Below, piece after piece: positions 28,644-38,910 of a stretch of 64,000 nt of DNA. The notes below the pieces were generated by a model. The model saw only the letters and a program-made list of their open reading frames with translations, made no database searches and had not been told where the DNA came from. Where the stretch lies: contig NZ_JAHBZK010000010.1 of NCBI RefSeq assembly GCF_019635465.1, positions 1 to 64,000 of the forward strand, in the 5' to 3' direction. Every line of letters starts with the position of its first letter. Positions within the stretch are counted from its first letter, which is position 1. The translations under genes and the position numbers were made by a program. The stretch comes from Hydrogenophaga sp. Its GTDB lineage: Bacteria > Pseudomonadota > Gammaproteobacteria > Burkholderiales > Burkholderiaceae_C.

Positions 28644-30209
28644 GTGTCGCTGTTCAAATCCGCCTCCCTGGTGTCGCTGCTGACGCTGGCTTCACGCATC
28701 ACCGGCTTGGTGCGCGAGTTGCTGGTGGCGGCCACTTTCGGCGCCAGCGCACTCACCGACGCCTTCAACGTCGCCTTTCGCATCCCCAACCTGCTGCGAC
28801 GCCTGTTTGCCGAAGGTGCCTTCAGCCAGGCCTTCGTGCCAGTGCTGGCCGGCACCCGCGAAAAGGAGGGCGACGAAGCCACCAAGGCTCTGATCGACCA
28901 GATCGCGACCGTGCTGGCGTGGGCGCTTTTGGTCACCTGCGTGTTGGGTGTGCTGGGTGCGCCGGTGCTGGTGTATGCGATGGCGGCAGGCCTGCAGCAG
29001 TCGCCCCAGGGTTTCGAGGCCGCGGTGGTCATGACGCGCTGGATGTTCCCCTACATCGGCTTCATGTCTTTCGTGGCTCTGGCGGCGGGCATCCTCAACA
29101 CTTGGAAGCGCTTTGCCGTGCCCGCGGCCACCCCGGTCCTGCTCAACGTGGCCATGATTGCCGCGGCATGGTTTGGCGCGCCCTGGTTCGCCTCGCTGGG
29201 CATCGAGCCGATGTACGCCATGGCGGGCGGGGTCATGCTGGGTGGCCTGCTGCAGCTGGGCGTGCAGGTGCCGGCGCTGCGACGCATCGGCCTGTGGCCA
29301 CGGGTGGGTTTGAGCTGGGCGGCGCTGAAGGCGGCCTGGGCGCACCCGGGCACACGCCGGGTCACCACGCTGATGGGGCCGGCTTTGCTGGGCGTGAGCG
29401 TGGCCCAGCTCTCGCTGCTGATCAACACCCAGATTGCGTCCCACCTGGCGGTGGGCAGTGTGAGCTGGCTTACCTATGCCGACCGTTTGATGGAGTTTCC
29501 CACCGCCTTGCTGGGCGTAGCGCTGGGTGTGGTGCTGCTGCCGCAACTGGCTGCGGCCCAGGCCGCCAGCGACAGCGATCGCTACAGCGCCTTGCTCGAC
29601 TGGGGTCTGCGGCTGGTGGTGCTGCTGGCCGTGCCGTGTGCGGTGGCGTTGCTGACCTTTGCCCAACCCCTGGTGGCGGTGCTGTACCAGTACGGCAAAT
29701 TCGGTGCGGGCGACGTCCGCCAGACGGCGCTGGCCCTCATGGGTTATGGCACTGGCCTGATCGGCCTCATCGCCATCAAGGTGCTGGCGCCGGGGTTTTA
29801 TGCGTGCCAGGACATTCGCACGCCCGTGAAGATCGCCATCGGTGTGCTGGTGCTGACCCAGGTGCTCAATCTGGTGCTGGTGCCTCACCTGGCTCATGCT
29901 GGTCTGGCACTGGCGATCGGCCTGGGGGCTTTGGTCAATGCCACGCTGCTCCTGGTGGGCTTGAGGCGGCGGGGTGCCTATCGCCCGGCGCCGGGCTGGA
30001 CACGGTTCCTGCTGCAGGTCCTGGCGGCGAGCGCCTTGCTGGCCGTGCTGCTGACCTGGCTCACCAACCAGATCAACTGGGTGGCTTTTGGCGGTGGCGC
30101 CTTGACCCGGGTCGGCCTTTTGGCTGTCAGCGTGGTGGCTGCGGCGGCGCTGTACTTCGGCGCCTTGGTGGTTTCGGGCTTGAACTTGCGCCAGTTCGTC
30201 CGACAATAG
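28644..30209 (+). CDS. murJ: Lipid II flippase MurJ
   Basis: Protein of 521 residues with about 14 membrane segments, MATE/MOP fold. Conserved MurJ blocks are TLASRITGLVRELLVA, FRIPNLLRRLFAEGAFSQAF and YQYGKFGAGDV. It flips lipid-linked peptidoglycan precursor across the inner membrane. Start is a GTG at 28644; a TACACT -10-like box ends only 7 bases upstream, so the transcript may have little or no leader. Confidence 0.95.
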   Translation: MSLFKSASLVSLLTLASRITGLVRELLVAATFGASALTDAFNVAFRIPNLLRRLFAEGAFSQAFVPVLAGTREKEGDEATKALIDQIATVLAWALLVTCVLGVLGAPVLVYAMAAGLQQSPQGFEAAVVMTRWMFPYIGFMSFVALAAGILNTWKRFAVPAATPVLLNVAMIAAAWFGAPWFASLGIEPMYAMAGGVMLGGLLQLGVQVPALRRIGLWPRVGLSWAALKAAWAHPGTRRVTTLMGPALLGVSVAQLSLLINTQIASHLAVGSVSWLTYADRLMEFPTALLGVALGVVLLPQLAAAQAASDSDRYSALLDWGLRLVVLLAVPCAVALLTFAQPLVAVLYQYGKFGAGDVRQTALALMGYGTGLIGLIAIKVLAPGFYACQDIRTPVKIAIGVLVLTQVLNLVLVPHLAHAGLALAIGLGALVNATLLLVGLRRRGAYRPAPGWTRFLLQVLAASALLAVLLTWLTNQINWVAFGGGALTRVGLLAVSVVAAAALYFGALVVSGLNLRQFVRQ

Positions 30210-30238
30210 GCGCCGCGCGGCCCGTGCCGCCCAACGCC

Positions 30239-31099
30239 ATGGCCTACAGCCTCGACTTCAGCGCTCCCACCCCTCTGGGCTACTTCGCGTCCCTGGTTCG
30301 CGACGACGACGCCTTGCCTTTGTTCGAGGCGGCGGTGGCGATTGCACAGGACGAGTACCCCGATCTGGACGTGCAGCAGGTGCTGGGCGACGTCGACCAG
30401 ATGCTGGCGCGGGTCAGACGGCGTTGCCCGACGGATGCCGGTGCGCTGCAGCGATTGCGGGTGCTCAACCAGTTCTTCTTCCGCGACATGGGGTTTGGCG
30501 GCAACGTCAACAACTACTACGACCCCGACAACAGCTATCTGAACGCCGTGTTGCTCACCCGGCGCGGCATTCCCATCACGCTGGCCGTGCTGTGGCTGGA
30601 ACTGGCTCAGGGGCTGGGGCTCAAGGCCAGGGGTGTCAACTTCCCGGGCCATTTCATGATCAAGGTGAACCTGCCGAACGGGCAGGTGGTGATCGACCCG
30701 TTCTCGGGCCAGTCGCTCAGCCGCGAAGACTTGTCGGAGCGGCTGGAGCCCTACAAGCGGCGCAACGGCCTGGTCGACGATTTCGACGTGCCGGTGGGGC
30801 TGTACCTGCAGGCGGCCCAGCCGCGCGAGATCCTCGCGCGCATGCTGCGCAACCTCAAGGAGATCCACCGCACACAGGAAGACTGGACGCGCCTGGTTGC
30901 GGTGCAGGACCGCCTGATCGTGCTGATGCCCGAAGCCTGGGTCGAGTACCGCGACCGCGGTCTGGCCTGGGCGGGCGCCGGGGACGTGCGCCAGGCGGTG
31001 CTCGACCTGGAGACCTTTGTCGATCACACCGACGACGCGCTGGAGCGCGAAACCATCGAGCGCCGCCTGCAGGAGTTGCGCCGAGCGCTCAATTCATGA
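30239..31099 (+). CDS. SirB1 family protein (transglutaminase-like plus TPR)
   Basis: Protein of 286 residues. The N-terminal half has the transglutaminase-like SirB1 pattern (NQFFFRDMGFGGNVNNYYDP, RRGIPITLAVLWLELAQGLG, GVNFPGHFMIKV); the C-terminal half has TPR helices (WTRLVAVQDRLIVLMPEAW onward). Function not known. It overlaps the next gene by 4 bases. Confidence 0.87.
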   Translation: MAYSLDFSAPTPLGYFASLVRDDDALPLFEAAVAIAQDEYPDLDVQQVLGDVDQMLARVRRRCPTDAGALQRLRVLNQFFFRDMGFGGNVNNYYDPDNSYLNAVLLTRRGIPITLAVLWLELAQGLGLKARGVNFPGHFMIKVNLPNGQVVIDPFSGQSLSREDLSERLEPYKRRNGLVDDFDVPVGLYLQAAQPREILARMLRNLKEIHRTQEDWTRLVAVQDRLIVLMPEAWVEYRDRGLAWAGAGDVRQAVLDLETFVDHTDDALERETIERRLQELRRALNS

Positions 31100-31728
31100 T
31101 GCGGCTGCTGATCGCCGGGGCCACCGGGCTGGTGGGCAGTCATGCGCTACGCCAGGCGCTGGCGCACCCGCAGGTGACCCAGGTGGTGGCGCCCACGCGG
31201 CGTGCGCTGCCCAGCCACCCCAAGCTGCTCAATCCGCAGGTTGACTACGAGCGTTTGCCCGAGCTGGCCGAGTGGTGGGCGGTGCAAGGCGTGATCTGCA
31301 CCATCGGCACCACCATGAAGACCGCCGGCTCGCGCGCGGCTTTTCATCGCGTGGACCACGACTACCCCTTGCTGGTGGCGCAACTGGCGCAGCGCCACGG
31401 CGCGCAGGCCTATGCGTTCAATTCGGCGCTGGGGGCCGATCTGCAGTCGCGGGTCTTCTATTCGCGCACCAAGGGCGAGGTCGAGCGCGATCTGCTGGCG
31501 CTGGGCTACCCTTCGTTGACGCTGGTGCGCCCAGGCCTGATCGGAGGCGAGCGGGTGGAGTCGCGCCCGGCGGAGCGCGTGGGTATCGCGCTGACGCGCT
31601 GGCTCGGGCCGGTGCTGCCCCGGCGCTACCGCCTGGTGCCGCCCGAGGCCATCGCCCAGGCCTTGCTGCAGGGCGTGCTCGATGGCACGCCCGGGCTGCG
31701 CCTGGTGATGCCCGAGGCGATGGTCTGA
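31096..31728 (+). CDS. NAD(P)-binding short epimerase-like protein (HTATIP2/oxidoreductase type)
   Basis: Protein of 210 residues, Rossmann fold with IAGATGLVGSHALRQAL at the N-terminus, FNSALGADLQSRVFYSRTKG (Ser and Tyr-x3-Lys-like region) and TLVRPGLIGGERVESRP. Two ATGs in tandem (31096, 31099) are both possible starts. Substrate unknown. Confidence 0.82.
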   Translation: MMRLLIAGATGLVGSHALRQALAHPQVTQVVAPTRRALPSHPKLLNPQVDYERLPELAEWWAVQGVICTIGTTMKTAGSRAAFHRVDHDYPLLVAQLAQRHGAQAYAFNSALGADLQSRVFYSRTKGEVERDLLALGYPSLTLVRPGLIGGERVESRPAERVGIALTRWLGPVLPRRYRLVPPEAIAQALLQGVLDGTPGLRLVMPEAMV

Positions 31729-31758
31729 CGTGAAGGTCTGAGGTCGCGCCGCGCGGGT

Positions 31759-32790
31759 TCAGCCCACAGTGACGGCGGCGCCGCTGCCCCGGGGCGCAAT
31801 GCGACCAATGGCATGCACCGTCTCGCCCAGGCTGCGCAGGGTGGCAGCACAGGCCTCGGCCTGATCGGCGGCAATCACCAACACCATGCCAATGCCGTTG
31901 TTGAAGGTGCGGTTCATCTCGACGTCGTCGATGCCCGCCGTGGCTTGCAGCCAGCCGAACAGCTCGCTTTGCGGCCAGCTGCCCTTGGTGAGGTGTGCGG
32001 CCAGCGCATCGGGCAGCACACGGGGGATGTTCTCGAGCAGGCCGCCGCCGGTGATGTGGGCCAGCGCCTTGATCGGGTGCTGGGCCAGCGCCGTCAGCAC
32101 GTTCTTCACGTACAGGCGGGTCGGCTTCATCACTGCTTCGCGAAACGGCATGCCGTCCAGCGTGGCGGGCAGGTTCGCGCCCGCGCGCTCGATGCATTTG
32201 CGCACCAGCGAAAAACCGTTGGAATGCACCCCGTGCGAGGCCAGGCCCAGGACCACATCGCCCTCGGCGACGTCGCGGCCGGTCAGGATCCTGGATTTTT
32301 CGACCGCGCCCACGCAAAAGCCCGCCAGGTCGTATTCGCCGTCGGGGTACATGCCCGGCATCTCGGCGGTCTCGCCGCCGATGAGCGCGCAGCCGGAGAG
32401 CTCGCAGCCCTTGGCAATGCCGCCCACCACGGCCGCGGCCGTGTCGACATGCAGCTTGCCGCAGGCGAAGTAGTCGAGGAAGAACAGCGGCTCGGCCCCC
32501 TGGACCAGCACGTCGTTGACGCTCATGGCCACCAGATCGATGCCGACGGTGTCGTGCATGTTCCATTCGAAGGCCAGCTTGAGCTTGGTGCCCACACCGT
32601 CGGTGCCGCTGACCAGCACCGGCTCCTGGTAGCGCTTGGGTACCTCGAACAGGGCGCCGAAGCCGCCGATGCCCGCCAGCACACCCTCGCGCATGGTTTT
32701 CTTTGCCAGCGGCTTGATGCGCTCGACCAGGGCGTCGCCAGCGTCGATGTCAACGCCGGCGTCTTTGTAGGACAGGGGGGTGGTGCTCAT
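31759..32790 (-). CDS. purM: Phosphoribosylformylglycinamidine cyclo-ligase
   Basis: Protein of 343 residues, AIR synthetase of purine biosynthesis. [55 protein letters not shown] and [11 protein letters not shown] are typical. It is convergent with the epimerase-like gene and divergent from the AI-2E permease. Confidence 0.97.
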   Translation of the reverse strand: MSTTPLSYKDAGVDIDAGDALVERIKPLAKKTMREGVLAGIGGFGALFEVPKRYQEPVLVSGTDGVGTKLKLAFEWNMHDTVGIDLVAMSVNDVLVQGAEPLFFLDYFACGKLHVDTAAAVVGGIAKGCELSGCALIGGETAEMPGMYPDGEYDLAGFCVGAVEKSRILTGRDVAEGDVVLGLASHGVHSNGFSLVRKCIERAGANLPATLDGMPFREAVMKPTRLYVKNVLTALAQHPIKALAHITGGGLLENIPRVLPDALAAHLTKGSWPQSELFGWLQATAGIDDVEMNRTFNNGIGMVLVIAADQAEACAATLRSLGETVHAIGRIAPRGSGAAVTVG

Positions 32791-32970
32791 GGGGCGGGGC
32801 CGGCGCAACCGGCAACAGGGGCAGAGAAGGGGGCGGGAAAAGTGCGGGGAAGTGCAGGAAGGGGTCCGGCGGTGCCCGTGGGTCGACCGATAGAATCCGG
32901 GGCGGATTTTACGGGCCGTCACCGCGACCCCGACGGCGCGCGGCCCGTTCCACCGACCGGCCCACCACCC

Positions 32971-34059
32971 ATGACCTTCACCCCCACGCAAACCCGAGCC
33001 GCCGCCTGGGCCGTCCTGGCCGTCCTGGCCTGGGGCCTGCTGACGCTGCTGGCGCCGGTGCTCATGCCCTTCATCCTGGCGGCGGTCATGGCCTACGCCT
33101 TGCAGCCGCTGGTCGAGCGTTGGGTGCGCCGCGGGCTGCCGCGCTGGCTGGGCGCCGGCCTGGCCATCACCTTGCTCATGCTCGTGATGGCCGCTGTGCT
33201 GTTGCTCATCGTGCCGGTCATCACCCAGCAGGTGCCCTTGCTGCGCGAGCAGGTGCCGGCGCTGCTGGACAAGCTCAACGCCGGGCTCAAGCCCTGGGCG
33301 CAACGGCTGGGCGTGAACCTGCAGGTCGACGTGGCGCAGGTGCGCGCCTGGCTCACCCAGCTCATCAGCGGTCGCGGCGACGAGCTGCTGGCGGGCCTGT
33401 TGTCGTCGCTGCGCATCGGCGGCAGCGCCGTGGCCGCCTTGTTCGGCAACCTGTTCCTGACCCCGATCGTGGCGTTCTACCTGCTGATCGACTGGGACGC
33501 GATGGTCGGGCGCATCAAGGGCCTGATTCCGCCCCGTTGGCAAGCGAGCGTGCAGAGTTTTCTGGACGAGACCGATCAGGTGCTGGGCCAGTACCTGCGC
33601 GGGCAGTTGCTGGTGATGGGCGCGCTGGCCGTGTACTACGCGGTGGCGCTGGCGCTCACTGGCCTCAACCTGGCCCTGCCGATCGGCGTGTTCACGGGCC
33701 TCGCGGTGTTCGTGCCCTACCTGGGTTTCGGCCTGGGCATGGTGATGGCCGTGTTCGCGGCGGTGCTCGAGTTCCAGTCGGTGCTGGGCGTGGCCCTGGT
33801 GGTGGGCGTCTACCTGCTCGGGCAGCTCATCGAAAGCTTCTTCCTCACGCCGCGCCTGGTCGGCGAGGCGATCGGCCTGCACCCGATTGCGGTGATTTTT
33901 GCGCTGCTGGCGTTCGGCCATCTCTTCGGCTTCGTCGGCGTGCTGATCGCCTTGCCCGCCAGCGCCGTGCTGCTGGTGGCCATTCGCCGCGCGCGCCGGG
34001 GTTACCTGGCCAGCGACCTGTACCTGCAGGGCGCGCAGCCCGACAGAGGAGAGTCGTGA
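32971..34059 (+). CDS. AI-2E/PerM family permease
   Basis: Protein of 362 residues with about eight membrane segments and the hydrophilic central helix region of the PerM/YdiK superfamily ([52 protein letters not shown]). Substrate not known; some relatives export autoinducer-2, others ions. Located between purM and hda, a common betaproteobacterial order. Confidence 0.85.
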   Translation: MTFTPTQTRAAAWAVLAVLAWGLLTLLAPVLMPFILAAVMAYALQPLVERWVRRGLPRWLGAGLAITLLMLVMAAVLLLIVPVITQQVPLLREQVPALLDKLNAGLKPWAQRLGVNLQVDVAQVRAWLTQLISGRGDELLAGLLSSLRIGGSAVAALFGNLFLTPIVAFYLLIDWDAMVGRIKGLIPPRWQASVQSFLDETDQVLGQYLRGQLLVMGALAVYYAVALALTGLNLALPIGVFTGLAVFVPYLGFGLGMVMAVFAAVLEFQSVLGVALVVGVYLLGQLIESFFLTPRLVGEAIGLHPIAVIFALLAFGHLFGFVGVLIALPASAVLLVAIRRARRGYLASDLYLQGAQPDRGES

Positions 34060-34076
34060 ACCCGAACCCTCCGCCC

Positions 34077-34763
34077 ATGAAGCAGTTGGCGCTGGACATC
34101 GGGTTGGCGCCCGTGCCCACGCTGGACAACTTCGTGGCGGTTGGCAACGAGGCGGTGGTCGATCACCTGCGGCTGTGGTGCGGCAACCCGACGCGCTCGC
34201 CCGTGCCGACCTTCCTCTGGGGCGAAAGTGGCAGTGGCAAGACCCATTTGCTGCGCGCGGTGCGCGAGGCGCTGCGTGAACACAGCGCGCCGGTGGGCTG
34301 GATGGACGCCACCACCTTCGATCCGCCCGACTTCGACGAGCGCTGGGAAGCCGTGCTGCTCGACGACGTGCATCTGTACACCGCGGCCCAGCAGGCGAAC
34401 GCCTTCAACTGGTTCGTCAATGCCCAGAGTCCGGCGCATGGCCCGGCGCGCTGGGTGCTGGCCACCGCCGATCGGCCGCCCGCGGACCTGCTGCTGCGCG
34501 AGGACTTGCGCACCCGCCTGGGGTGGGGCCATGTGCACCACCTCAAGGCCCTGGGCGAGGCCGAACGCCGCTCCGTGTTGCGCCGCGCGGCCGACGAGCG
34601 CGGCGTGTTCCTGGGCGACGAGGTGATGGATTTCATGCTGCACCGCTTCTCCCGCGACCTCTCCAGTCTCATGCTGCTGCTTGAGCGCCTGGACGGCTAC
34701 GCCCTGCGCACCCAACGCGCCATCACCATTCCGCTCATCAAGTCCATGCTCGAAGACGAGTGA
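34077..34763 (+). CDS. hda: DnaA-related regulatory inactivator Hda
   Basis: Protein of 228 residues with a DnaA-like AAA+ domain: Walker [13 protein letters not shown] (about 48-59), Walker [11 protein letters not shown], and an arginine finger region. The N-terminal KQLALDIGL fits a sliding-clamp-binding motif. No DnaA DNA-binding domain IV. With the clamp it stimulates DnaA-ATP hydrolysis after initiation. A GTG at 34056 (GTGA overlap, GAGGAG upstream) is an alternative start adding 7 residues. Confidence 0.9.
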   Translation: MKQLALDIGLAPVPTLDNFVAVGNEAVVDHLRLWCGNPTRSPVPTFLWGESGSGKTHLLRAVREALREHSAPVGWMDATTFDPPDFDERWEAVLLDDVHLYTAAQQANAFNWFVNAQSPAHGPARWVLATADRPPADLLLREDLRTRLGWGHVHHLKALGEAERRSVLRRAADERGVFLGDEVMDFMLHRFSRDLSSLMLLLERLDGYALRTQRAITIPLIKSMLEDE

Positions 34764-34776
34764 GCCGACACACCGC

Positions 34777-35445
34777 ATGCAACTGGCCCTTTTCGACCTC
34801 GACCACACGCTGATCCCGCTCGATTCCGATCACGCCTGGGGTGAATTCACCGTGCGCCTGGGATGGCGCGACGCTGACGACTTCCGCCGCGCCAATGACG
34901 GCTACTACGCCGCCTACAAGGCCGGCACGCTCGACATCCACGACTACGTACGCTTTGCCACCGGGGCGGTGCGCGAACGTGGTCTGGCCGAGGGGTGGCG
35001 CGCGCACGAGCGCTTCATGGCCGAGGTGATCCGCCCGGCCATGACCGATGTGGCACGCGCGCTGGTGCGGCGCCACCAGGACGCTGGCGATACCGTGGTC
35101 ATCGTCACCGCCACCAACGCCTTCGTCACGCGGCCGATCGCACAGGCCTTTGGCGTCGAGCACCTCATCGCCATCGACCTCGAAACCGATGCGCAGGGTG
35201 AGCTGACCGGTGCCATTTCGGGCGTGCCCTCGTTTCGGGAGGGCAAGGTGGCGCGTGTGGAACAATGGCTGGCCCAACGCGGCCTTCACTGGGCCGACCT
35301 GGCGCACAGCACCTTCTACAGCGACTCGATGAACGATCTGCCGCTGCTCGAAAAGGTGCACGAACCGGTGGCCACCAACCCCGACGAGCGCCTCGCCACC
35401 CTTGCGCAAGAACGCGGCTGGCGCATTCTCAACCTATTCGAATGA
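34777..35445 (+). CDS. HAD-IB family phosphatase
   Basis: Protein of 222 residues. Motif I is LFDLDHTLIPLDSD, motif II VTATNAFVTRPIA, motif III/IV FREGKVARVEQW and FYSDSMNDLPLLE. The layout matches SerB/phosphoserine-phosphatase-like HAD-IB enzymes; substrate unknown. The stop overlaps the pcnB start (ATGA). Confidence 0.85.
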   Translation: MQLALFDLDHTLIPLDSDHAWGEFTVRLGWRDADDFRRANDGYYAAYKAGTLDIHDYVRFATGAVRERGLAEGWRAHERFMAEVIRPAMTDVARALVRRHQDAGDTVVIVTATNAFVTRPIAQAFGVEHLIAIDLETDAQGELTGAISGVPSFREGKVARVEQWLAQRGLHWADLAHSTFYSDSMNDLPLLEKVHEPVATNPDERLATLAQERGWRILNLFE

Positions 35446-37088
35446 TCAAGAAATTCATCGACAAGCTGCTGGGCAAGTCCAGCGCGCGGCGGGGCGCTTC
35501 GCGTTTCGGCAAGCGCGAGGACGTGCCAGCCAGCGTGCACGGCATCAACCCCAAGCTGGTGGACCAGCGCGCACTGGACGTGGTGCACACGCTCAAGCAG
35601 GCCGGCTACGAGGCCTATATCGTGGGTGGCGCGGTGCGCGACCTGCTGCTCGGCCTGCGCCCCAAGGATTTCGACGTTGCCACCAGCGCCACGCCCGAAC
35701 AGGTCAAGGGCCTGTTCCGCCGCGCCTTCATCATCGGTCGGCGCTTTCGCATCGTGCACGTGGTGTATGGGCGGGGGCGTGAGCACGAGGTGATCGAGGT
35801 ATCGACGTTTCGCGCTTACCTCGACAGCGCCGACGCCGAGCAGGTGGCGGGCAACGAGCGCACCAGCAAGGGCGAGCTCTCGCGCATGACCCACGCGGTG
35901 GACGCCAGCGGGCGTGTGCTGCGCGACAACGTCTGGGGGCCGATCGAGCAGGACGCGGCGCGCCGCGACTTCTCGATCAACGCCATGTACTACGACCCGG
36001 AGTCGCAGACGGTGGTCGATTTCCACCACGGCATCCGCGACGCGCAGAAGAAGGTGCTGCGCATGATCGGTGACGTGCCGACGCGCTACCGCGAAGACCC
36101 GGTGCGCATCCTGCGCGCGGTGCGCTTCCTGGCCAAGCTGGCGCCGCTGGGGTTCAAGCTCGATGCCAAGACCCGCGAGCCCCTGCAGGCGGCCAGATCG
36201 CTGCTGCAGGACATCCCCCAAAGCCGCATGTTCGACGAGATGCTCAAGCTGGTGCAAACCGGACACGCGCTGTCCAGCGTGGCACAGCTCAAGGCCCTGG
36301 GCCTGGATCGCGGCATCTATCCACTGCTCGATTTGCTGGTGCAGCGCACCGACGACCCATTGGTTCAACTGGCCCTGCAGGACACCGATCGCCGGGTGGG
36401 TGAAGGCAAGCCGGTGGCGCCCAGCTTCCTGCTCGCCTGTGTGCTCTGGAGCGACGTACGACGCGGTTGGGAGCGCCGCCTTGAGTCCCGCCCCGACCGC
36501 AAGCCGGTGCCAGCGTTTGCCGCCCTGCAGGACGCGATCGACGAAGCCTTCGATGCGCGCATCGGCGATGTGTCCGGTCGCGGCAAGCTGGGTGCGGACA
36601 TGCGCGAGATCTGGCTCATGCAGCCGCGGTTCGAAAAACGCACCGGCAGCGGTGTGTTCACGCTGGTGGAGCAGCCGCGATTTCGCGCCGGCTTCGACTT
36701 CTTGCGCCTGCGCGCGCAGACCGGCGAGATCGAGGAGGAACTGGCGCACTGGTGGGAGACCTTCAGCACCGCCAGCGACGACAGGCGCCACGACATGGTG
36801 GACGCGCAACGCACAGCCGGGCGTGGCGCACCCAAGGTGCGCCGCGTCAAGCGCGGCGATCCGGACCACCCGGGCGCGCAGAGCGAAGAAGACCCGCGCT
36901 GGCGTGCCGTGGACACGGCCGAACCGTCTGGCGGCGACGATGCGCCCGCCGACCCGGCTTCTGCTGACGAAGGCGCTGCGCCCGCCAAGAAGCGCCGCCG
37001 TCGCCGGCGCAAACCCGGTGGAGGCACGCCGAGTGTGGATGGCGGTGCCGCCACTGACTCCCCTGAAGGGGGAGGCCGTGACGACTGA
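35442..37088 (+). CDS. pcnB: Poly(A) polymerase I
   Basis: Protein of 548 residues. The nucleotidyltransferase core has YIVGGAVRDLLLGLRPKDFD (Gly-Gly and Asp-x-Asp motif), RRFRIVHVVYG and RDFSINAMYYDP, distinguishing it from tRNA nucleotidyltransferase by length and context. The C-terminal 100 residues are charged and end in an Arg/Lys tract (KKRRRRRRKPGGG) likely to bind RNA. It overlaps folK by 11 bases. Confidence 0.92.
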   Translation: MIKKFIDKLLGKSSARRGASRFGKREDVPASVHGINPKLVDQRALDVVHTLKQAGYEAYIVGGAVRDLLLGLRPKDFDVATSATPEQVKGLFRRAFIIGRRFRIVHVVYGRGREHEVIEVSTFRAYLDSADAEQVAGNERTSKGELSRMTHAVDASGRVLRDNVWGPIEQDAARRDFSINAMYYDPESQTVVDFHHGIRDAQKKVLRMIGDVPTRYREDPVRILRAVRFLAKLAPLGFKLDAKTREPLQAARSLLQDIPQSRMFDEMLKLVQTGHALSSVAQLKALGLDRGIYPLLDLLVQRTDDPLVQLALQDTDRRVGEGKPVAPSFLLACVLWSDVRRGWERRLESRPDRKPVPAFAALQDAIDEAFDARIGDVSGRGKLGADMREIWLMQPRFEKRTGSGVFTLVEQPRFRAGFDFLRLRAQTGEIEEELAHWWETFSTASDDRRHDMVDAQRTAGRGAPKVRRVKRGDPDHPGAQSEEDPRWRAVDTAEPSGGDDAPADPASADEGAAPAKKRRRRRRKPGGGTPSVDGGAATDSPEGGGRDD

Positions 37089-37554
37089 GGTCACCGCCTA
37101 CATCGGAATCGGCGCCAATCTGGGCGATCCCCTGATGGCGGTCAGGGGCGCGCTGGAACACCTGGGCTGGACACCGGGCCTTCGGGTATTGCGTCAATCG
37201 TCGATGTACCGCACGGCGCCTTTCCAGGCCAGCGGACCCGATTTCATCAACGCGGTGGCCGAGATTTCCACCACCCTGAGTCCCCCCGCGCTGCTGACGG
37301 CCATGCAGGCGATCGAGGATGCCGCGGGGCGCGCACGGCCCTATCGCAATGCGCCGCGCACGCTCGATCTTGACCTGCTGCTGTATGGCGATGAGCGCAT
37401 CGACTCGCGCCGCCTGACGGTGCCGCATCCGCGCATGCACGAGCGGGCGTTTGTGCTGGTACCCCTGGCCGAGATCAACCCGTCGCTGGTGCCACCCAAA
37501 TGGCTGGCGGCCGTTGCCGATCAACGCATCGAGCGGGTGGCCGATTCGGCATAG
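37078..37554 (+). CDS. folK: 2-amino-4-hydroxy-6-hydroxymethyldihydropteridine pyrophosphokinase
   Basis: Protein of 158 residues from a GTG start with AAGGGGGAGG upstream. HPPK motifs are YIGIGANLGDP, FQASGPDFINAVAEI, RNAPRTLDLDLLLYGDE and PHPRMHERAFVLVPLAEI. Transfers pyrophosphate in folate synthesis. Neighbouring pcnB-folK order is common in proteobacteria. Confidence 0.95.
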   Translation: MTTEVTAYIGIGANLGDPLMAVRGALEHLGWTPGLRVLRQSSMYRTAPFQASGPDFINAVAEISTTLSPPALLTAMQAIEDAAGRARPYRNAPRTLDLDLLLYGDERIDSRRLTVPHPRMHERAFVLVPLAEINPSLVPPKWLAAVADQRIERVADSA

Positions 37555-37567
37555 GCAAGCGGTGGGT

Positions 37568-38200
37568 TCAGGGCGCCAGCCGCTCGCGAACCCAGGAGGT
37601 GTCTTCAAGGCGGTAGCGCAAGCGGTCGTGCAGGCGGCTCTTGCGACCTTGCCAGAACTGCCAGGCTTGCGGCACCAGCCGGTAGCCACCCCAGTGGGGC
37701 GGGCGCGGCGGCTTGAGGAGGAACTGCGCGCCGTACTTGGCTGCGTTGGCCACCAGCACCGCCCGGCTGTCGATCACTTCGCTCTGGGGGCTGGCCCAGG
37801 CGCCAATGCGGCTGTCCAGCGGGCGGCTGTGGAAGTAGGCGTCGCTTTCTTCGTCGCTGGTCTTCTCGACGACGCCTTCGATGCGCACCACGCGCTCGAG
37901 CTCGACCCAGTGGAACTGCAGTGCCGCAAACGGATTGCCCGCCAGCTCCTGGCCTTTGCGGCTTTGGTAGTTCGTGTACCAGACGATGCCGCGCGCGTCA
38001 TAGCCCTTGATCAGCACCACTCGCGTGCTCGGTCGCAGATCGCAGCCCACCGTGGCCAGCGTCATGGCATTGGGTTCGGGCACCTGGGCCGCAATGGCCT
38101 CGTTGAGCCACTGCTCGAACTGGCGCAGCGGATCGGCGTGCGAGGCGTCTTCGCTCAGTTCGGCCTTCTCGTAGCTCTTGCGCAGGTCGGCGATGTTCAT
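37568..38200 (-). CDS. pdxH: Pyridoxamine 5'-phosphate oxidase
   Basis: Protein of 210 residues, FMN enzyme producing pyridoxal phosphate. [12 protein letters not shown] start, [34 protein letters not shown] and the C-terminal [20 protein letters not shown] with [16 protein letters not shown] are all family blocks. Convergent with folK. Confidence 0.97.
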   Translation of the reverse strand: MNIADLRKSYEKAELSEDASHADPLRQFEQWLNEAIAAQVPEPNAMTLATVGCDLRPSTRVVLIKGYDARGIVWYTNYQSRKGQELAGNPFAALQFHWVELERVVRIEGVVEKTSDEESDAYFHSRPLDSRIGAWASPQSEVIDSRAVLVANAAKYGAQFLLKPPRPPHWGGYRLVPQAWQFWQGRKSRLHDRLRYRLEDTSWVRERLAP

Positions 38201-38242
38201 GGCGGCAGTTTAGTGCGCGTTCGTTTGGCGCTGCCCAGCAAA

Positions 38243-38845
38243 TCAACTGGCCAGCCGCAGCAAGCGCTCCAGCGCATGGTCGTGGATGCCATGGTCCTTC
38301 AGGCCGTGCAGGGTGAGCCGGGCGTAGTCCAGCGTGGTGCCGAACTTGCCACATGAGCGCTGAAAGATGTCCTGGTAGCGTTCGGCGGGCAGCACGCCGG
38401 TGTAGCTCGGGCTGCGCCGCGACAGGGTGAACGCCAGCGCGCTCACCTCGCCCTGGGGCGTTCGGGCACGCAACCATTTGGGGTCGTAGACCGGGTTGGG
38501 CATCTCGCGCGCCCACAGGCGTGGCATCAGGTCCTCGACTTGGTCGTGAGGCACCCGCAAGGCCAGGCCGTCGCAACTGCCACCGGGCAACAGGGCAAAC
38601 ACCAGGCCCGGGCACTCTGGCGTGCCGCGGTTGACGCGGCTCCACATCTGCAGGCAGCGATGAAATCCGTGTACGCGCGCCGGGCGGGTTTCCGCTGCGT
38701 CGAACTCTGGGCGCCACACCAGCGAGGCGTAGGCGAACAACCAGAGGTCGGCGCGCGGGCCCTGGGCACGCCAATCGGCCAGGGCTTCTTGCATCATGGC
38801 CGCACCATCGCGTTCGGCCGGGTTCCAGGTGGTGGGGCGTCTCAT
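38243..38845 (-). CDS. ChaC-like gamma-glutamylcyclotransferase
   Basis: Protein of 200 residues. WLFAYASLVWRPEF corresponds to the usual GYGSLIW nucleotide-like loop, with Ala-Tyr-Ala replacing Gly-Tyr-Gly. LWAREM carries the expected catalytic Glu, and SPSYTGVLPAERYQDIF follows. The family degrades glutathione to 5-oxoproline and Cys-Gly. The loop change could alter activity. Confidence 0.78.
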   Translation of the reverse strand: MRRPTTWNPAERDGAAMMQEALADWRAQGPRADLWLFAYASLVWRPEFDAAETRPARVHGFHRCLQMWSRVNRGTPECPGLVFALLPGGSCDGLALRVPHDQVEDLMPRLWAREMPNPVYDPKWLRARTPQGEVSALAFTLSRRSPSYTGVLPAERYQDIFQRSCGKFGTTLDYARLTLHGLKDHGIHDHALERLLRLAS

Positions 38846-38910
38846 GGGGTCACGCCGCTTGCCTACAATGCCAAATTCGCTTGTTCACGCAATTCCCAGG
38901 AGTTCTTCGC

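Noticed and set aside
34056-34076. GTG start for hda
   Set aside because: Kept as an alternative only: it has a better ribosome site, but the clamp-binding N-terminus fits the ATG at 34077.
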